Origin: Candidatus Poseidoniaceae archaeon
GTDB taxonomy: Archaea > Thermoplasmatota > Poseidoniia > Poseidoniales > Poseidoniaceae
NCBI GenBank assembly: GCA_016777125.1
Contig: JADHSC010000014.1
Coordinates: forward strand, 1-44,263
DNA: 44,263 nt
Direction: 5' to 3'
Part shown: in pieces, positions 8,593 to 18,016 of the stretch
How the letters are laid out: the number at the start of each line of letters is the position of its first letter
Numbering within the stretch: position 1 is the first letter of the stretch
Program-made: the position numbers and the translations under genes
Notes under the pieces: model-generated
The model's database searches: none
What the model saw: the letters and a program-made list of their open reading frames with translations, nothing else
What the model was told of the DNA's origin: nothing

Positions 8593-9213
8593 ATGGAGGC
8601 ACGTAAAATTATCAATATTGGGATGTGGGTATTTGCGCTTCTCATCATAAATATCATCTGGGCTAACGTTTCAAACAACGTTGCCTCTCAGGAACTTAAT
8701 GACATCGACCATGAATTCCAAGCCAATCGTGAAGTTTCTCTCCAGCCAGTTTTTGGAAGTGAAGCAAATCTTCCAATTGAGATTCAATCGAACTTTGTCC
8801 ACGTTGACGATGCTTCAAGGATTGAGGATGTCTCATGGAAACTTGTTGATGCTAATGGTAAAACCGTCCTTTCATGGAGCGGCCAAACCAATGAATTTGC
8901 TTCCGTTGAAGCGGAGTTACCACCTGGCGAATACACGCTTGAAACAACCATTGGTGAAAACATCCTTGCTACTCAAACACTTGACGTAGCACCCTTTGCG
9001 CCAATCGCAATTTGGGGACATCTCATCCTCTCAGTTTTACTTGTAGCAGTTGCATTTGGTGAAATTGGTGTTCGAAAGATTGTTTCAAAATACAGCAATG
9101 AAAAATCAACAGAAACGAAAGATGACAAACCACGTGAGTTCAAAAGAACTCAAGTCGGTATGCCTGAAGCGGATGAAGCAAACGATTCACCATGGAGAGA
9201 TCCCATCACATAA
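8593..9213 (+). CDS. Membrane-anchored protein with extracytoplasmic beta domain, unknown function
   Basis: 206 residues. A hydrophobic helix lies at about 8-27 and a second at about 140-162. Between them is a roughly 110-residue domain (LVDANGKTVLSWSG, LPPGEYTLETTIG) that looks like a beta-sandwich with a PPGEYTL turn, as in Ig-like or carboxypeptidase-regulatory-like folds. The C-terminal tail of about 40 residues is charged and should be cytoplasmic. The topology implied is both ends inside and the domain outside. It follows mptE after 12 bp and may share its transcript. No family name is claimed. Confidence 0.7.
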   Translation: MEARKIINIGMWVFALLIINIIWANVSNNVASQELNDIDHEFQANREVSLQPVFGSEANLPIEIQSNFVHVDDASRIEDVSWKLVDANGKTVLSWSGQTNEFASVEAELPPGEYTLETTIGENILATQTLDVAPFAPIAIWGHLILSVLLVAVAFGEIGVRKIVSKYSNEKSTETKDDKPREFKRTQVGMPEADEANDSPWRDPIT

Positions 9214-9250
9214 TGATGTGTGAAAAAGACAAACAGAGGGTATTTGATCA

Positions 9251-10324
9251 TCAATCGAGAATACTCTTTAGATCACTCATTGCTCTTTTTCTTTCTTCAA
9301 AATTTTCAATCTCATAAGGATTCTGTTGCTCGATTATCGAAAGACCGTCTGATTCATCAACATCCAAAATAGCCAACATATTATCGTAAAGCGTGTTTAA
9401 TTGGGACTGTCCAAAAACAACGTAAACTTTGTCTGCCTCACCGAAGAGATCAACTGCCCATTCCAATCCAAAATATGGTTTTCCATTACGAACTAAGATC
9501 ATGCAATCCCGTAATTCCATGCCATATCTCGTCCGAATCCGTGAATTCATGAATGAATTGTATTCAATTGTATATGTTTCAGTACCTTTGAGGTTTGCAT
9601 GGAGTTGGATGAGTCTTTTCTTTGCTCCGTCTTCATCTTCCCCCAAGTCAAATCCGGGCCAATCTGGATGATTAACGCCAAATATCCGTTTAATGTCCAA
9701 TCCTCTTCCAATAAGGTCAAGATTAAATTTCAAGAATTTTTCTCCAGTCTGAGGTCTCAACCACCATAGACGAGTGTTTGTGAACGCTGTAGCATAGATG
9801 GAGTCTCCCTTCTTGGCGAATTCTGTAATCAGTTGGTACGTATCTTTTGCCTCAGCATCTTGAGAAAGACCAGGTGTTTGAGAAATGAGCTGAATTCGAC
9901 CGAAATCACGAACGTTTGCTTCTTGTTCATGAAGTGTCCAATGCACGATTTGATTGGCGATTATTTCACTCTGCGCATCAGCCTCTTTTGTCCCAATACC
10001 CTCAATTAAGTTCCGTAATGAATATGCAATCTTTGCTCGAACGGGCCCAATTTTCGTTAGCGGAGCATTTGAATCGGGCCAATTCATAGAAAGGACACCG
10101 TATTCCATATCTGTCGATTTGAGATGTAAGCGGTGGATAAAGATGACTGCGGGTCCGATGACACTTGTTGCCATGCTCGTGAGAATATATTGGGAAATGA
10201 CGACGGTATCTGGCTCAATGATGGGCTCTCCGATCGCTAGTCGAGAGACTCCATTGAGGGCAAGACCAATTAATGCTGAGAAAAATCCAGCGACAATTAA
10301 AGATGAGTTTCCATTGCTAATCAT
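9251..10324 (-). CDS. Membrane-anchored protein of unknown function with PLD-like fold hint
   Basis: 357 residues. Two hydrophobic helices lie at about 6-25 and 42-65. The rest is soluble, with a basic/acidic segment near 120-150 and a block around 165-215 (DSIYATAFTNTRLWW, then FNLDLIGRGLDIKRIFGV). That block resembles the strand-helix pattern of phospholipase D-like or TrmB-effector-like domains, but no HxK catalytic motif is present. A second block, YTIEYNSFMNSRIRTRYG then YFGLEWAVDLFG, is consistent with such a domain. The ATG at 10324 shares one base with the TAA of the upstream DMT transporter gene, indicating translational coupling. Function unknown. Confidence 0.7.
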   Translation of the reverse strand: MISNGNSSLIVAGFFSALIGLALNGVSRLAIGEPIIEPDTVVISQYILTSMATSVIGPAVIFIHRLHLKSTDMEYGVLSMNWPDSNAPLTKIGPVRAKIAYSLRNLIEGIGTKEADAQSEIIANQIVHWTLHEQEANVRDFGRIQLISQTPGLSQDAEAKDTYQLITEFAKKGDSIYATAFTNTRLWWLRPQTGEKFLKFNLDLIGRGLDIKRIFGVNHPDWPGFDLGEDEDGAKKRLIQLHANLKGTETYTIEYNSFMNSRIRTRYGMELRDCMILVRNGKPYFGLEWAVDLFGEADKVYVVFGQSQLNTLYDNMLAILDVDESDGLSIIEQQNPYEIENFEERKRAMSDLKSILD

Positions 10325-11277
10325 TATAATTCAACCTCTCGTTTTTTGTTCTCTTCATCGCCCCATATCACGAGGATAGTCCCCATCATCAAGACAATTG
10401 CCCCAGCCCATGTCCAGAAACTGGGTATTCCTGTAGTTCCTAAAACCCATCCGATGAAGGAGCCGATGAGAGGTTCAAACAGATACGCGACACTCACGAT
10501 TATTGGAGGGAACCAACGTAGAACGGAACTTATGCCAGCGTGTCCAACAATTCCAGGGAAGATCGCCAAGTAGAGGACATAAAAAATCCAAGCACTACTT
10601 AACCACCCAAATATCGATAAATCTTGGTTGGTCATTGAGAATGTACTGCCTTCAAGTAAAAGTGACATAATTGCAAGGAAAACTGCAGCTATAATTGTGA
10701 CAGGTAAGATGTACACGAAAAGAGGCATCCACTGACGCAGAGTTCTACCTGCGATGAAATATCCAACGACTGCACATGCGCCAACGATAGCAGCAAGATC
10801 TCCAAGTAACGTTACTTCTGATTCAACAGAGATTCCAAGAAGTGTAATCCCTCCTCCAATGAATCCAATACTTGCCCCAAAAATTTGTTTGGAAGGAACG
10901 TATTTTCTCAACATTAATGCTCCAAAAACAATGATGAGTGGATGAATTGTAACGAATAGTAAACTATGTGAAAGCGAGGTATTGTCCAATGACCAAACCC
11001 ATGCGCCCATATGGAGTCCAAGACTGAGCCCCGATCCTGTTAAAATCCATAGAGTCTGTTTTGATTTTAGTTTAGTAATTGCTTCTTCATCCGTTCTCAT
11101 GGCGTTGAATTGGTAAGCAAAAATTGGCGCCATAATTAATGCCGTAAGTTGGAATCTCCATGATGCTCTTAGAAGAGGGGGGACATCTTCCATAAGTTGG
11201 AAAACTGCGCCTGCACTTGAAATAGAAATAATAGAAAAAGAGAGTAATATCCAGAGGATAAGTCGTTGTGAGTTCAC
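10324..11277 (-). CDS. EamA/DMT-family transporter
   Basis: 317 residues with about ten hydrophobic helices arranged as two five-helix halves, the standard 10-TM drug/metabolite transporter plan. The first half contains the conserved LRASWRFQLTALI segment after helix 1, and the second half FEPLIGSFIGWVLG near the end, which matches the EamA E-P motif. Substrate could be an amino acid, nucleotide sugar or metabolite; it cannot be told. Translation starts at a GTG (11277) preceded by ggtagga. The stop overlaps the ATG of the next gene by one base. Confidence 0.85.
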   Translation of the reverse strand: MNSQRLILWILLSFSIISISSAGAVFQLMEDVPPLLRASWRFQLTALIMAPIFAYQFNAMRTDEEAITKLKSKQTLWILTGSGLSLGLHMGAWVWSLDNTSLSHSLLFVTIHPLIIVFGALMLRKYVPSKQIFGASIGFIGGGITLLGISVESEVTLLGDLAAIVGACAVVGYFIAGRTLRQWMPLFVYILPVTIIAAVFLAIMSLLLEGSTFSMTNQDLSIFGWLSSAWIFYVLYLAIFPGIVGHAGISSVLRWFPPIIVSVAYLFEPLIGSFIGWVLGTTGIPSFWTWAGAIVLMMGTILVIWGDEENKKREVEL

Positions 11278-11364
11278 TCCTACCGCCTACTTTCGGCTAA
11301 CGGCCTCAAGTCATAAGATTTGGGTAAATACGAACATTGCCCTCAGATGGCGCACACGAATCGC

Positions 11365-11381
11365 TTTCCTATCACAGGAAA
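11365..11381 (-). other. Inverted repeat at the end of the PolD large-subunit gene
   Basis: tttcct (11365-11370) and aggaaa (11376-11381) form a 6-bp stem with a 5-nt loop spanning the stop codon of the PolD gene. An outer pair, ctcaga (11342-11347) and tctgag (11382-11387), could enclose it with a 17-nt one-sided bulge. Possible 3'-end structure. No oligo-T follows, so a terminator is not claimed. The rest of the 94-bp gap to the DMT gene shows nothing else. Confidence 0.25.
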
Positions 11382-14300
11382 TCTGAGAGTGACATTTGTT
11401 TTGCTCGGTCATTGCTGAACAGCGATTCAACACTTCCTGCTAGCCACTCCATATTTTGACGAGTGTAGGTATCGACCCCGTATGTATCCATGACGTGCTT
11501 TGTAACTTTGATGTACTTTCGAACAGCTCCTTCTGAAACTGTTAGAGCCAGTTTCCCGTTACATTGACCACCCTCACTTCGAGCCACGCCGTGAGCGGAT
11601 AGCCCGCGACCACCCACCTTCTCAGGTTGAATACAATGGCCAGCAAGAGGCATTCGGCGGTACGAATTTCCACATTTCAAACATCGAATCTTTTGTCGCC
11701 CGTAAGCGTTGAGATTACCACGTAAATCTGGAAGGAAGTGAGATCGAATAACAGATGACGCAACGGTTCTAGCATTGATTGCTCGTAATCGCTGACAGAG
11801 ATTTAGTTGTCCATTCATCTTGTCGATCATGGTGGCTAATGTCTTGTAAGCAGAGAGTTCAGGCCCTTCGTCCATTCGTTCGCAATCGTGCGTATATCCA
11901 TAGCCACGAACTGCAGCAACGGTTCCAAGTCGTCGTTCAACAAAGTCCATGCTGTCAGCAATATCTTTTGGATGAGGTTGATTCAATGTTGCTTCGTAGA
12001 ACTGTCGTTCATAGAACCAAGCAGAATCAACATTCAGAGCTTCTTTGTCGATTTCAGTTGGATTAAGACGCGTTGTTAAGACGAGCGGAGCATCCATTTG
12101 ACCACCACGATTTGCAGGTAAGATTTCACGGCTAAAGTTCAATAATCCATCCATCAGTAGCATAATCGCATCTTCATCACCATCGCAATTACGACGCTTT
12201 GCAGCATGGAATAATGGGTGAGCATAGCCACCAGAACAATCCGCCCATCCGATGATTCGGGACAGAACGCCTCCTGATGTGTGCGGTGCAAGGGCACAGA
12301 TGAGTTGTCCAACAAGATCGTCTTTCGTCGTTGCATTATAGTACGGATCCATCTTGTAATATTTGACCAGGACTTCATCGACAAATTGAGCAGTGCGAAT
12401 GAAATAATCTGCTGCGTTTTTAGCGACAATGAAATCTTGAGGGAACAATTCCAACATTTGGTCATCTCGCTCGAGAGGATTTCCTTCCCAGTCATGCGTG
12501 TATCCAAGAGCATGAAGTCGCTTCCAATCAACATAGATTTCCTTAGGAGTGAAGTGTGTTACTGGGACATCGCTCATATCGAAACGTATGGTGCCATCAC
12601 GGAATACGGGGAGATTATATTTCGCTCGAATAAGACCCTTTTCGATGGCTTCTGGAGTCTGATTCTTGCTCTTAAGTTCCTTGACACACTTGACTTGTTG
12701 AGGCAATCGGGTCATTCCGATACGTAGTTGTGCGTCTTCCAGAATTGCTTCGATTGGAACGCTTTGCATTTCTCCTCGACGACGACTTTTACTCGATGAT
12801 TCACGCATGTCGGTTCGCCCGCCACATGTTTCTCCAATCTTGGGCAATCCATCGCTGTCAACAACACGATGATGGCATGTGATGAACGGTGAATCCTTTC
12901 CACATTTTGAACACAATCGCTTACCCATCTGAACTCGAATGGAACCCTTACCGGCAGCATTGGCGATGAGTCGCTGATTACCTCCTTCCAAAGCGATAGG
13001 GAAGAGTGTGTGTGAGCGAGGAGACATTTCACGGGGAGCCGATTTTTCAGGACGGCCCATTCTGCAACCAACGCGTTGCGGAGCCGCATGTTCCCAGCGC
13101 AAGGTAGACGATTCACGAATAAGAGGGAGAAGACCATCCACTTCATGGTCATCATGCATGCGTTGTGAGGCCTTGTACCGAGATGCATTTTCAGGCCCTT
13201 CATCGGGTACTGATTCAGCAGCTTCCTTTCCAACTTGATCGGTCTCTGAAATACCTAAACCACGTTGACGTGCTTCGGTCTCTGCAGCGATTCGAATGGT
13301 GGAACGTTCTTTCTCAAGAGCGAACAGCCGAGCTCGTTCAGCACGAAGCACTGTATTGCAATCCCGTAATTCCAGGATGCGTTGTTCTACACTGATTCCA
13401 AGGTCAATGAGTTGGTGGAGTTCCGACTTGCGAGTGGTGAAACCAAATCCATTGAGTAGAGCCTGCCAGCCACATGTAGCAACAATATCGTCTCCTTCAT
13501 GGTGATGAGGTATTCCCAGAAGCAGCAAGGCTCCTTTGAGCAGACCGTGTTGCATGAACGTCCATGCTTCAGGGAGCGTCTCTTGGAAGATTGGTTCCTC
13601 AGGAAGAAGGTCATATCCAATGGGTTGAAGTTCAGAAACAGGAGGAATTGATTCGGGTTGTAATTTGTCCATTTCAGTGGGATCCCATCCAGAAGCAGCA
13701 CCAGTGAAACGCAACCATTTCGAAGCACTGAATGGATTTTCAGGGGATGAATCAGGCATTTTACCAGCATCTTCAACCTTTCCTCTTTGAAGTGCTTTAA
13801 TCACGTTTGGAACCCATTCGAGTGGAAGGTCGAGGAACCATGGATTGTGAGGAGGGGGTAAGGACGTGCGCCATCGTTCCGCAATTGCTGATGCTTGATT
13901 CCAATCCACAGTCATACGAGACAAGAACCGGTGCCATCGTCGGCGAATATGAAACTGCTCAAAGGCACTCTCATAGGTTGCTACTCCTGGAACGCCTTCG
14001 GGTACATCCTTGCCACAATCGCAGATTTTGACGAAAGCCTCCACATCTTCTTGAGTGCGTAGAGCATCGATGAGATCGCTCGCCCACCAGTCCGTTGTGT
14101 ATCCTGCTGGAACCAGATTCTTGTTGTTCTCCATGAATTCCCCATATCCAATGACAATCTCTCCATTGTCCCATATTGAACGAATATCTGGCCGTATTGT
14201 TTGCATAATACTCGATTCATCTACTCGTAAGAATTGACCAGAAGAAAGGACCACGTATGGCCCTTCAGAATCATTGCTTGGAGTCACTGCACACGCTTTT

Positions 14301-15472
14301 CCAGGACGTTCAATTTTCATTTGTGTTCCAACGGTGATGAAGTCATCAAGAACCAACATCGATGCAGGATTTAGTGAAGCAGCAGCAAGGCCGGAAGGAC
14401 GTCCTCTACCATAACGAAGTCTGAAACCACCTGGTTGTTGAGGCCCTCCAAAGATAGGACGCCCTGCGATGATGTCTTTCATGAACTTGTCAATCGGTTG
14501 CACCTTTCGACTCTTGAATGCATCAGGATCGTTTGAACCACCCTCATCTTCGCCCTTTGAAGCGAATTTGGAGATGAAATCCCATCCAGGAACGTTGAGT
14601 CGTTCAGTATGCTTCTGAATTTTTGGAGCCTTGAGACACATCCCTTCTCCAATCACCAGTAACACACCACCGCGTATTCGGGCTTCATCGATATTTCGAA
14701 CACGTCCATAACCGGCACATTCGATCGATTCTGTGGATTCTCCGTTGATCATAACTGGACAAGCACGTACAATTTCTTCAATTTCTTTTGGAGAAGGTCG
14801 ATACTGAAGATTCCCTCTGTATAAACCGAATTCTTCCTTCACTCGCTCGACTTCCCCATCGCTTGGAATATATGGTCCGACTTTGAGTTCTCGTCGAATC
14901 ATGTCAGCGATGAGTACGGCAAGAGCTTGAGCAGTACCTCCAGCAGCACGAATCGGTCCTGCAAAGTGAACTGAAACAAAGGGCGAACCGTCCAAGTTGT
15001 TCAACAGGCGCACTTCACTGATCCCCTCAAGAGGAGCAACAAGAACGGCTTCTGTAAGAATTGCCAGGCCCACTCGGAGTCCAACATCAATGGATTTGAC
15101 CATGTCATACCCCTGTTCTCGAAAGCCCTTAGCAACACGTTGAGCCATCATAATCGATGTTGTCTCACGATCATGTTCAGCAAGCATTTCGCGAATATCA
15201 TCAGCGACAGGATATGCTTCAAGATGTTCGATGAGCAACTTCTCAGTTCTGCTTGCGAGATCGCTTGCTCTTGGAATTTCAACAAATGGTTTCGGGTCAA
15301 GATTTTGTTGTCGAGCTTCTTCTGCTATTCTGTAAGCATAGTCAGCATCTTCATCCAAGAGGCTCTGGTATTGCTCCATCTCCTTCTCCAGTCGGGCAAT
15401 ATCGACTCCAATCAATGGGTCGAGAGTCGCTGTTGCTCGAGTTTCTTCTCCCAACTTACGACCCCCAAACAA
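11372..15472 (-). CDS. polC: DNA polymerase D (family D) large subunit DP2
   Basis: 1366 residues, the catalytic subunit of the euryarchaeal replicative polymerase. The N-terminal region (DYAYRIAEEARQQ) matches DP2 starts. The catalytic block NCDGDEDA is near residue 1094, and VGCRMGRPEKSAPR and two zinc-binding regions (CSKCGK near 860, CLKCG near 1265) are present. The final eight residues, QMSLSDFL, form a PCNA-interacting (PIP) box. No intein is present. The longest frame opens with TTG at 15472. The ATG at 15379 gives an N-terminus closer to the family and has ggag six bases upstream, so the true start may be there. The gene is divergent from pyrE. The small subunit DP1 gene is not in the window. 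Confidence 0.93.
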   Translation of the reverse strand: MFGGRKLGEETRATATLDPLIGVDIARLEKEMEQYQSLLDEDADYAYRIAEEARQQNLDPKPFVEIPRASDLASRTEKLLIEHLEAYPVADDIREMLAEHDRETTSIMMAQRVAKGFREQGYDMVKSIDVGLRVGLAILTEAVLVAPLEGISEVRLLNNLDGSPFVSVHFAGPIRAAGGTAQALAVLIADMIRRELKVGPYIPSDGEVERVKEEFGLYRGNLQYRPSPKEIEEIVRACPVMINGESTESIECAGYGRVRNIDEARIRGGVLLVIGEGMCLKAPKIQKHTERLNVPGWDFISKFASKGEDEGGSNDPDAFKSRKVQPIDKFMKDIIAGRPIFGGPQQPGGFRLRYGRGRPSGLAAASLNPASMLVLDDFITVGTQMKIERPGKACAVTPSNDSEGPYVVLSSGQFLRVDESSIMQTIRPDIRSIWDNGEIVIGYGEFMENNKNLVPAGYTTDWWASDLIDALRTQEDVEAFVKICDCGKDVPEGVPGVATYESAFEQFHIRRRWHRFLSRMTVDWNQASAIAERWRTSLPPPHNPWFLDLPLEWVPNVIKALQRGKVEDAGKMPDSSPENPFSASKWLRFTGAASGWDPTEMDKLQPESIPPVSELQPIGYDLLPEEPIFQETLPEAWTFMQHGLLKGALLLLGIPHHHEGDDIVATCGWQALLNGFGFTTRKSELHQLIDLGISVEQRILELRDCNTVLRAERARLFALEKERSTIRIAAETEARQRGLGISETDQVGKEAAESVPDEGPENASRYKASQRMHDDHEVDGLLPLIRESSTLRWEHAAPQRVGCRMGRPEKSAPREMSPRSHTLFPIALEGGNQRLIANAAGKGSIRVQMGKRLCSKCGKDSPFITCHHRVVDSDGLPKIGETCGGRTDMRESSSKSRRRGEMQSVPIEAILEDAQLRIGMTRLPQQVKCVKELKSKNQTPEAIEKGLIRAKYNLPVFRDGTIRFDMSDVPVTHFTPKEIYVDWKRLHALGYTHDWEGNPLERDDQMLELFPQDFIVAKNAADYFIRTAQFVDEVLVKYYKMDPYYNATTKDDLVGQLICALAPHTSGGVLSRIIGWADCSGGYAHPLFHAAKRRNCDGDEDAIMLLMDGLLNFSREILPANRGGQMDAPLVLTTRLNPTEIDKEALNVDSAWFYERQFYEATLNQPHPKDIADSMDFVERRLGTVAAVRGYGYTHDCERMDEGPELSAYKTLATMIDKMNGQLNLCQRLRAINARTVASSVIRSHFLPDLRGNLNAYGRQKIRCLKCGNSYRRMPLAGHCIQPEKVGGRGLSAHGVARSEGGQCNGKLALTVSEGAVRKYIKVTKHVMDTYGVDTYTRQNMEWLAGSVESLFSNDRAKQMSLSDFL

Positions 15473-15566
15473 CCCTTCGATGTCGAGACTTTATGATGCA
15501 ATCGGAGGACTATTTTGCTTCAACGCAAGCCGAACATTCATGCGGTAGATGCATCACGATTGAACC

Positions 15567-16160
15567 ATGAGCGTTCACCCTTCGTTGAAATCTATGCCCG
15601 AGTGGGAGCGTTTGGTTGAGATGGTTCGGGAACTTGCTTTCCTTGACGGTGGTTCTGATGACGCCTTTACACTCGCATCTGGGCGTAACTCACGTTGGTT
15701 CTTCGACATGAAGCCAGTGATGATGCATACCGAATCGGCGAACCTTCTCTCCACGCTGTTTAATCATCGTCTTGACGATCTCGACCCAGTCTTCGTCGGA
15801 GGCCTTGAATTGGGTGCAGTCCCATTGACTGCTATCGTTATCACAGGCGCTGAAAGCGAGAAGCGTAAAGGCTTCATGGTCCGCAAATCACCGAAAGGAA
15901 GAGGCGGCAGAAAAACCAACAATCCTCCGGGAATCGAAGGCGCTTCGATTGCTGAAGGCGGAAATGTTGTCATTCTTGAAGATGTAACGACAACGGGCGG
16001 ATCTTCGATCAAAGCCGTTGAACGAATTCACGAAAACACGTCATGCAAGGTCATTGCAGTCATCAGTATTCTCGACAGAGAAGAAGGCGGCGTCGAAGCG
16101 TTTGCTGCGGCGGGAATTCCATTCGAGAGTATTCTTTCACGGTCAGACATTACCAACTAG
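15567..16160 (+). CDS. pyrE: Orotate phosphoribosyltransferase
   Basis: 197 residues, converting orotate and PRPP to OMP in pyrimidine synthesis. The PRPP-binding loop is visible as EDVTTTGGSS at 138-147, preceded by VVIL. The flexible-loop region FMVRK (103-107) is followed by a Gly/Arg-rich segment and IEGA, as in other OPRTs. Ser38 to Phe46 (SGRNSRWFF) matches the orotate-side N-terminal motif. The ATG at 15567 gives a normal length. It lies divergent to the PolD gene, with a 94-bp gap that shows no strong TATA box. Its stop codon lies 9 bp before the methyltransferase ATG, so both are probably co-transcribed. Confidence 0.92.
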   Translation: MSVHPSLKSMPEWERLVEMVRELAFLDGGSDDAFTLASGRNSRWFFDMKPVMMHTESANLLSTLFNHRLDDLDPVFVGGLELGAVPLTAIVITGAESEKRKGFMVRKSPKGRGGRKTNNPPGIEGASIAEGGNVVILEDVTTTGGSSIKAVERIHENTSCKVIAVISILDREEGGVEAFAAAGIPFESILSRSDITN

Positions 16161-16169
16161 GTGGCACTC

Positions 16170-17444
16170 ATGGAAGTTTTGACCCCATCACAACAAGAAG
16201 CGGTACATCCGCCAGTTGCTGACGCAACAATGAGCGACCTTGCTTTCTATCACGCAAGTGAAGGAAAGCCCCTTGCTACACCTTGGCAAGTAGCGATGGT
16301 TCGAGCAAAAGCGGTCGCAGAATTTAATCTTCCAAGAGGCGTTCTCCTCGATTGTGCCTGTGGCTCAGGAATCCAGTTGGCTGCCTACGCTTCGCAACTC
16401 AAAATGCCAGCATTAGGAATCGAACTTGACCGTGATCGAGCGATTGCAAGTTGTTTGAATTTGAACACAATTGCGAAGCGTTTCCACACCTTCGATCAAG
16501 GCTGGCACCGTCGTTCATCCATTCTTGCAGGTGATGGAACAGCAAGCGAAGAAGTGATTCAGTCTGTCGATATTGAAGCAATGGGGGGCATTTCGTTCCT
16601 GCATCTTGACCCAGCCCGGCCACGAAATTCTCGCACCCATGGATTGGATGAGATGCAACCAAATCTTTCGAGTGTCTTCCAGGCGTGGAAACCGTACTTG
16701 GCTGAATCCTCACGTGGGCCTTCTATCGTCCTTGATCTTTCACCTCGATTGACCGATGAACGACGACAAGAAGTCGAATCACTGGTTGAAGAGGTCTGGC
16801 CAGGAATAGAGCGAACTTGGACGTGGATGTCGAGAGGAGGAGGTCGTGTTGATCGACTCGAATTGTGGCTGGGTAACGTCTCAACCAAGGGCATCAGTAA
16901 GCGTTTTGTTCGCCTTGCTCCAACCGTTGGAGCTGCCAATTCGGTCATCGAACAACGCGAGGTTGAAACAACAACTGAGCACCACTCTCTGCTCACTGCT
17001 CGACGCAACGAATGGGTCACGATTCTCGATGCTGCCCTTGTTGAATCTGGCCTAGCCGACGCTTGGATTTCAGAACAATTGTCGACTGCAGCAAATGTTC
17101 GATGGGCTGATTCATCGCCTCGAAGACCTCGTATCCATCACAATGGACCTTTGAAGAATCCACATCATCCGTTTGTTCAAGCCACAGGTAGAGTCGTTGA
17201 ACTTCTTGACAAACCTCTCGATGAAGAGAACATCGATGAAATTGTATCGACGGCACTGGAAAATGACATCTCCGCAATGACCATTCGAATGAGCCTTGAT
17301 GCATCCTTACAACCAAAGTTACAGGGTAATATCGACCGCCAACTGAAAAGAAGGCAAGGACGTAGGAAGGCGTTTTTGACCAAACATACGAGTTCAAACC
17401 ACCTCCTTTTTTGTGTTCAGATGGGAGAAAAATCTGACCAGTGA
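16170..17444 (+). CDS. Class I SAM-dependent methyltransferase, THUMP-like domain family
   Basis: 424 residues from the ATG at 16170, which has aggtgg as ribosome-binding site; a GTG at 16161 directly after the pyrE stop is the alternative. SAM motif I is DCACGSG at 61-67, with the ribose-binding acidic residue in GIELDRDR (E85), and a DPARP motif at 147-151 in the position of motif IV. The middle and C-terminal parts (after about 270) match the layout of bacterial methyltransferases with a THUMP-like C-terminal domain, and the last 90 residues are basic. The likely substrate is RNA, but the residue modified is unknown. It follows pyrE in a probable two-gene unit. Confidence 0.75.
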   Translation: MEVLTPSQQEAVHPPVADATMSDLAFYHASEGKPLATPWQVAMVRAKAVAEFNLPRGVLLDCACGSGIQLAAYASQLKMPALGIELDRDRAIASCLNLNTIAKRFHTFDQGWHRRSSILAGDGTASEEVIQSVDIEAMGGISFLHLDPARPRNSRTHGLDEMQPNLSSVFQAWKPYLAESSRGPSIVLDLSPRLTDERRQEVESLVEEVWPGIERTWTWMSRGGGRVDRLELWLGNVSTKGISKRFVRLAPTVGAANSVIEQREVETTTEHHSLLTARRNEWVTILDAALVESGLADAWISEQLSTAANVRWADSSPRRPRIHHNGPLKNPHHPFVQATGRVVELLDKPLDEENIDEIVSTALENDISAMTIRMSLDASLQPKLQGNIDRQLKRRQGRRKAFLTKHTSSNHLLFCVQMGEKSDQ

Positions 17445-17469
17445 AATCGGACACCTGCATCGCGGTCTT

Positions 17470-17526
17470 GATATAGGGGTTGTTGGTCGGAAAACTGCTT
17501 GACATCATGTCGCATCGTATAGGTGA
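17470..17526 (+). promoter_or_regulatory. Promoter and ribosome-binding site of the uS13 operon
   Basis: A TATA-like gatatagg lies at 17470-17477, about 60 bp before the uS13 ATG, predicting a 5' leader near 30 nt. A ribosome-binding aggtga is at 17521-17526, six bases before the ATG. This is the only sizeable leader upstream of the ribosomal protein/Rpo3 operon. Confidence 0.45.
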
Positions 17527-17532
17527 ACTTCA

Positions 17533-18003
17533 ATGGCAAAATCAAAGGAAGAAGAACTAGGAGATGATTTCTCATACATTCTCCGTATGGCAGATACCGA
17601 TATGGATGGTCTAAAACCGCTATCCTCAGCCCTAACATCCGTCAAAGGAATCGGGGTAAGAAGCGCAATTCAAATCTGCAACACAACTGGTTTTGATCCT
17701 GCTCGAATGGCAGGACATCTTACAGTGGAACAACAGGAAACTCTTCGACTTGCCATCGAAGACTTCGTTAACACTGTTCCATACTGGATGGTTAACCGTG
17801 CAGCAGACATCGAAACCGGTAACGACATGCACTTGACGGGTCAAGAAGTCAAACTTACACTCAAAGAAGACATCAACCGTCTTCGTACCATGAAGTGCTA
17901 CCGTGGTGTTCGCCACGCTAGCGGTAACAAGGTTCGTGGACAACGCGGACGAAGCAATGGTCGTGGTGGACTTACACTTGGTGTAAGCAGGAAGAAGGAA
18001 TGA
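17533..18003 (+). CDS. rps13: 30S ribosomal protein uS13
   Basis: 156 residues, close to the usual archaeal length of about 150. uS13 sits in the head of the small subunit and contacts the P-site tRNA and the 50S subunit. Signatures are the helix-two-turn-helix core SVKGIGVRSAIQIC at 37-50 and the basic RNA-binding C-terminal region (CYRGVRHASGNKVRGQRGRSN). The start ATG has a well-placed ribosome-binding site. It heads the archaeal-style gene order uS13-uS4-uS11-Rpo3. Confidence 0.96.
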   Translation: MAKSKEEELGDDFSYILRMADTDMDGLKPLSSALTSVKGIGVRSAIQICNTTGFDPARMAGHLTVEQQETLRLAIEDFVNTVPYWMVNRAADIETGNDMHLTGQEVKLTLKEDINRLRTMKCYRGVRHASGNKVRGQRGRSNGRGGLTLGVSRKKE

Positions 18004-18016
18004 GGAGTGATTTAGT

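Noticed and set aside
12712-13233. 173-codon frame inside the PolD gene, other frame
   Set aside because: Lies entirely within conserved DP2 coding sequence and has no recognisable motif.
11372-15472. Possible intein in the 1366-residue PolD large subunit
   Set aside because: Sequence around the catalytic NCDGDEDA and other conserved blocks is uninterrupted and no Hint or homing-endonuclease motifs are seen.
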